A stretch of 64,000 nt of DNA from Antedon mediterranea (Eukaryota > Echinodermata > Crinoidea > Comatulida > Antedonidae), in NCBI RefSeq assembly GCF_964355755.1, contig NC_092672.1, positions 24,238,501-24,302,500 on the forward strand, in the 5' to 3' direction. Shown here piece by piece: positions 63,341 to 64,000 of this stretch. The position numbers were made by a program, and so were the translations under genes. Each line of letters starts with the position of its first letter. Position 1 is the first letter of the stretch. The notes below the pieces were generated by a model that saw nothing but the letters and a program-made list of their open reading frames with translations, was not told the DNA's origin and searched no databases.

Positions 63341-64000
63341 AAAATTACCGCCCGGTGTCGAATCTTTCTTTTCTTGGAAAGACTCTGGAGCGTGTAGTGA
63401 CATCACGCATTACTCCATATCTTCAAAAGCATAATTTAAATGAGAATTACCAGTCGGCATATCGTGCATGTCATAGCACGGAGAGTTCCCTTTTAAAGAT
63501 ACAGAATGATTTGTTACAAGGAATGAATGATGGGAAAATAACGCTATTGGTGTTGTTGGATTTGTCAGCAGCGTTTGATACAGTTGATCACCAAAGACTG
63601 ATAACCCGTCTGAGAAATCGCATTGGCATAAATGGTGTTGCTCTTAACTGGTTCCAGTCATATCTTACAGGAAGACGTCAGCTAGTCTGTATCAATGATG
63701 CATTCTCAGATGAAGCTTGCCTGGAATATGGTGTACCACAGGGGTCAGTAATTGGGCCTAGCCAGTTTTCCATTTATACGCTTCCCCTTGGTGACATTAT
63801 TCGCAAACACAGTCTACATTTCCATTTCTATGCAGATGATACACAGATTTATGTGTCAGTAAATCCAGTGCAAAGGGATGTTGCTGCAGCAATCAGTAAG
63901 ATGGAAGCCTGTATAGAAGATGTTTGCAATTGGATGACAACAAATTACCTAAAGTTGAATGATGGAAAGACAGAGTTTATTATCGTCGGGTCTAAATGTA
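63314..64000 (+). CDS. LINE-4 RT core, partial at window end
   Basis: An uninterrupted frame carries NYRPVSNLSFLGKTLERVV, SAYRACHSTESSLLKIQND, motif A LVLLDLSAAFDTVDHQRL, GVPQGSVIGPSQFSIYTLP, the catalytic HFYADDTQIYVS and NYLKLNDGKTEFIIVGSK. It reaches the window edge without a stop. The RT core itself looks intact. Confidence 0.88.

Larger units (their letters stand above)
61150..64000 (+). mobile_element. LINE-4: CR1/L2-group element, runs off the window
   Basis: The order is 5' leader, endonuclease (61569-62339), linker and RT (62360-63340 and about 63314-64000), with single-base frameshifts near 62290 and 63320. The catalytic YADD box is present. It sits in the host intron in the same orientation. 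The 5' edge near 61150 is approximate. Confidence 0.88.

Overview
This window is eukaryotic, AT-rich and gene-poor. It looks like an invertebrate deuterostome genome, most plausibly an echinoderm. That is inferred from introns with GT/AG borders, an ankyrin/Death/Roc-type gene of a kind expanded in echinoderms and amphioxus, abundant CR1-group LINEs (one with a 2A-like NPGP motif, as known from sea-urchin LINEs), a BEL/Pao retrotransposon, and very frequent TAGGCCTA words. The species cannot be named from the sequence alone.

One host gene is supported. It lies on the + strand with ten exons in this window (18749-18847, then 53059-61053), all with consistent phases. It encodes ankyrin repeats, a Death-fold domain, a P-loop NTPase domain of Roc/Ras type and a low-complexity linker. 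Both ends lie outside the window or unseen. Its first visible intron is 34.2 kb and is packed with mobile elements.

Layout. 1-2.9 kb: a decayed, intron-bearing transposase-like pseudogene. 3.3-5.5 kb: three short inverted-repeat elements, one a TTAA-flanked piggyBac-type MITE. 7.7-8.1 kb: a MITE with a second, inverted copy at 19.8-20.1 kb. 9.07-15.63 kb: a complete but broken BEL/Pao LTR retrotransposon (- strand). 17-20 kb: a foldback element, a 69-bp tandem repeat, a hairpin, tRNA-like SINE pieces and ankyrin exon 1. 20.7-22.3 kb: remnants of a second BEL element and of a LINE RT. 23.8-28.9 kb: a CpG-rich array of long modules carrying ten perfect TGACGTCA octamers, often 177 bp apart. 29.4-31.7 kb: LINE-1 (+). 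34.0-36.6 kb: four ~640-bp tandem repeats. 37.3-44.2 kb: LINE-2 (-), with ORF1 and ORF2, split by a 2.9-kb DNA transposon (40141-43037) that has TAA target duplications, nuclear-receptor-like DR1 repeats and an RTE LINE remnant inside. 45.4-50.1 kb: further LINE pieces. 53.1-61.1 kb: the rest of the host gene. 61.2-64.0 kb: LINE-4 (+), running off the window.

No mobile element here has a complete set of open frames. Most features are remnants, and TE clade names are tentative because no database could be searched.
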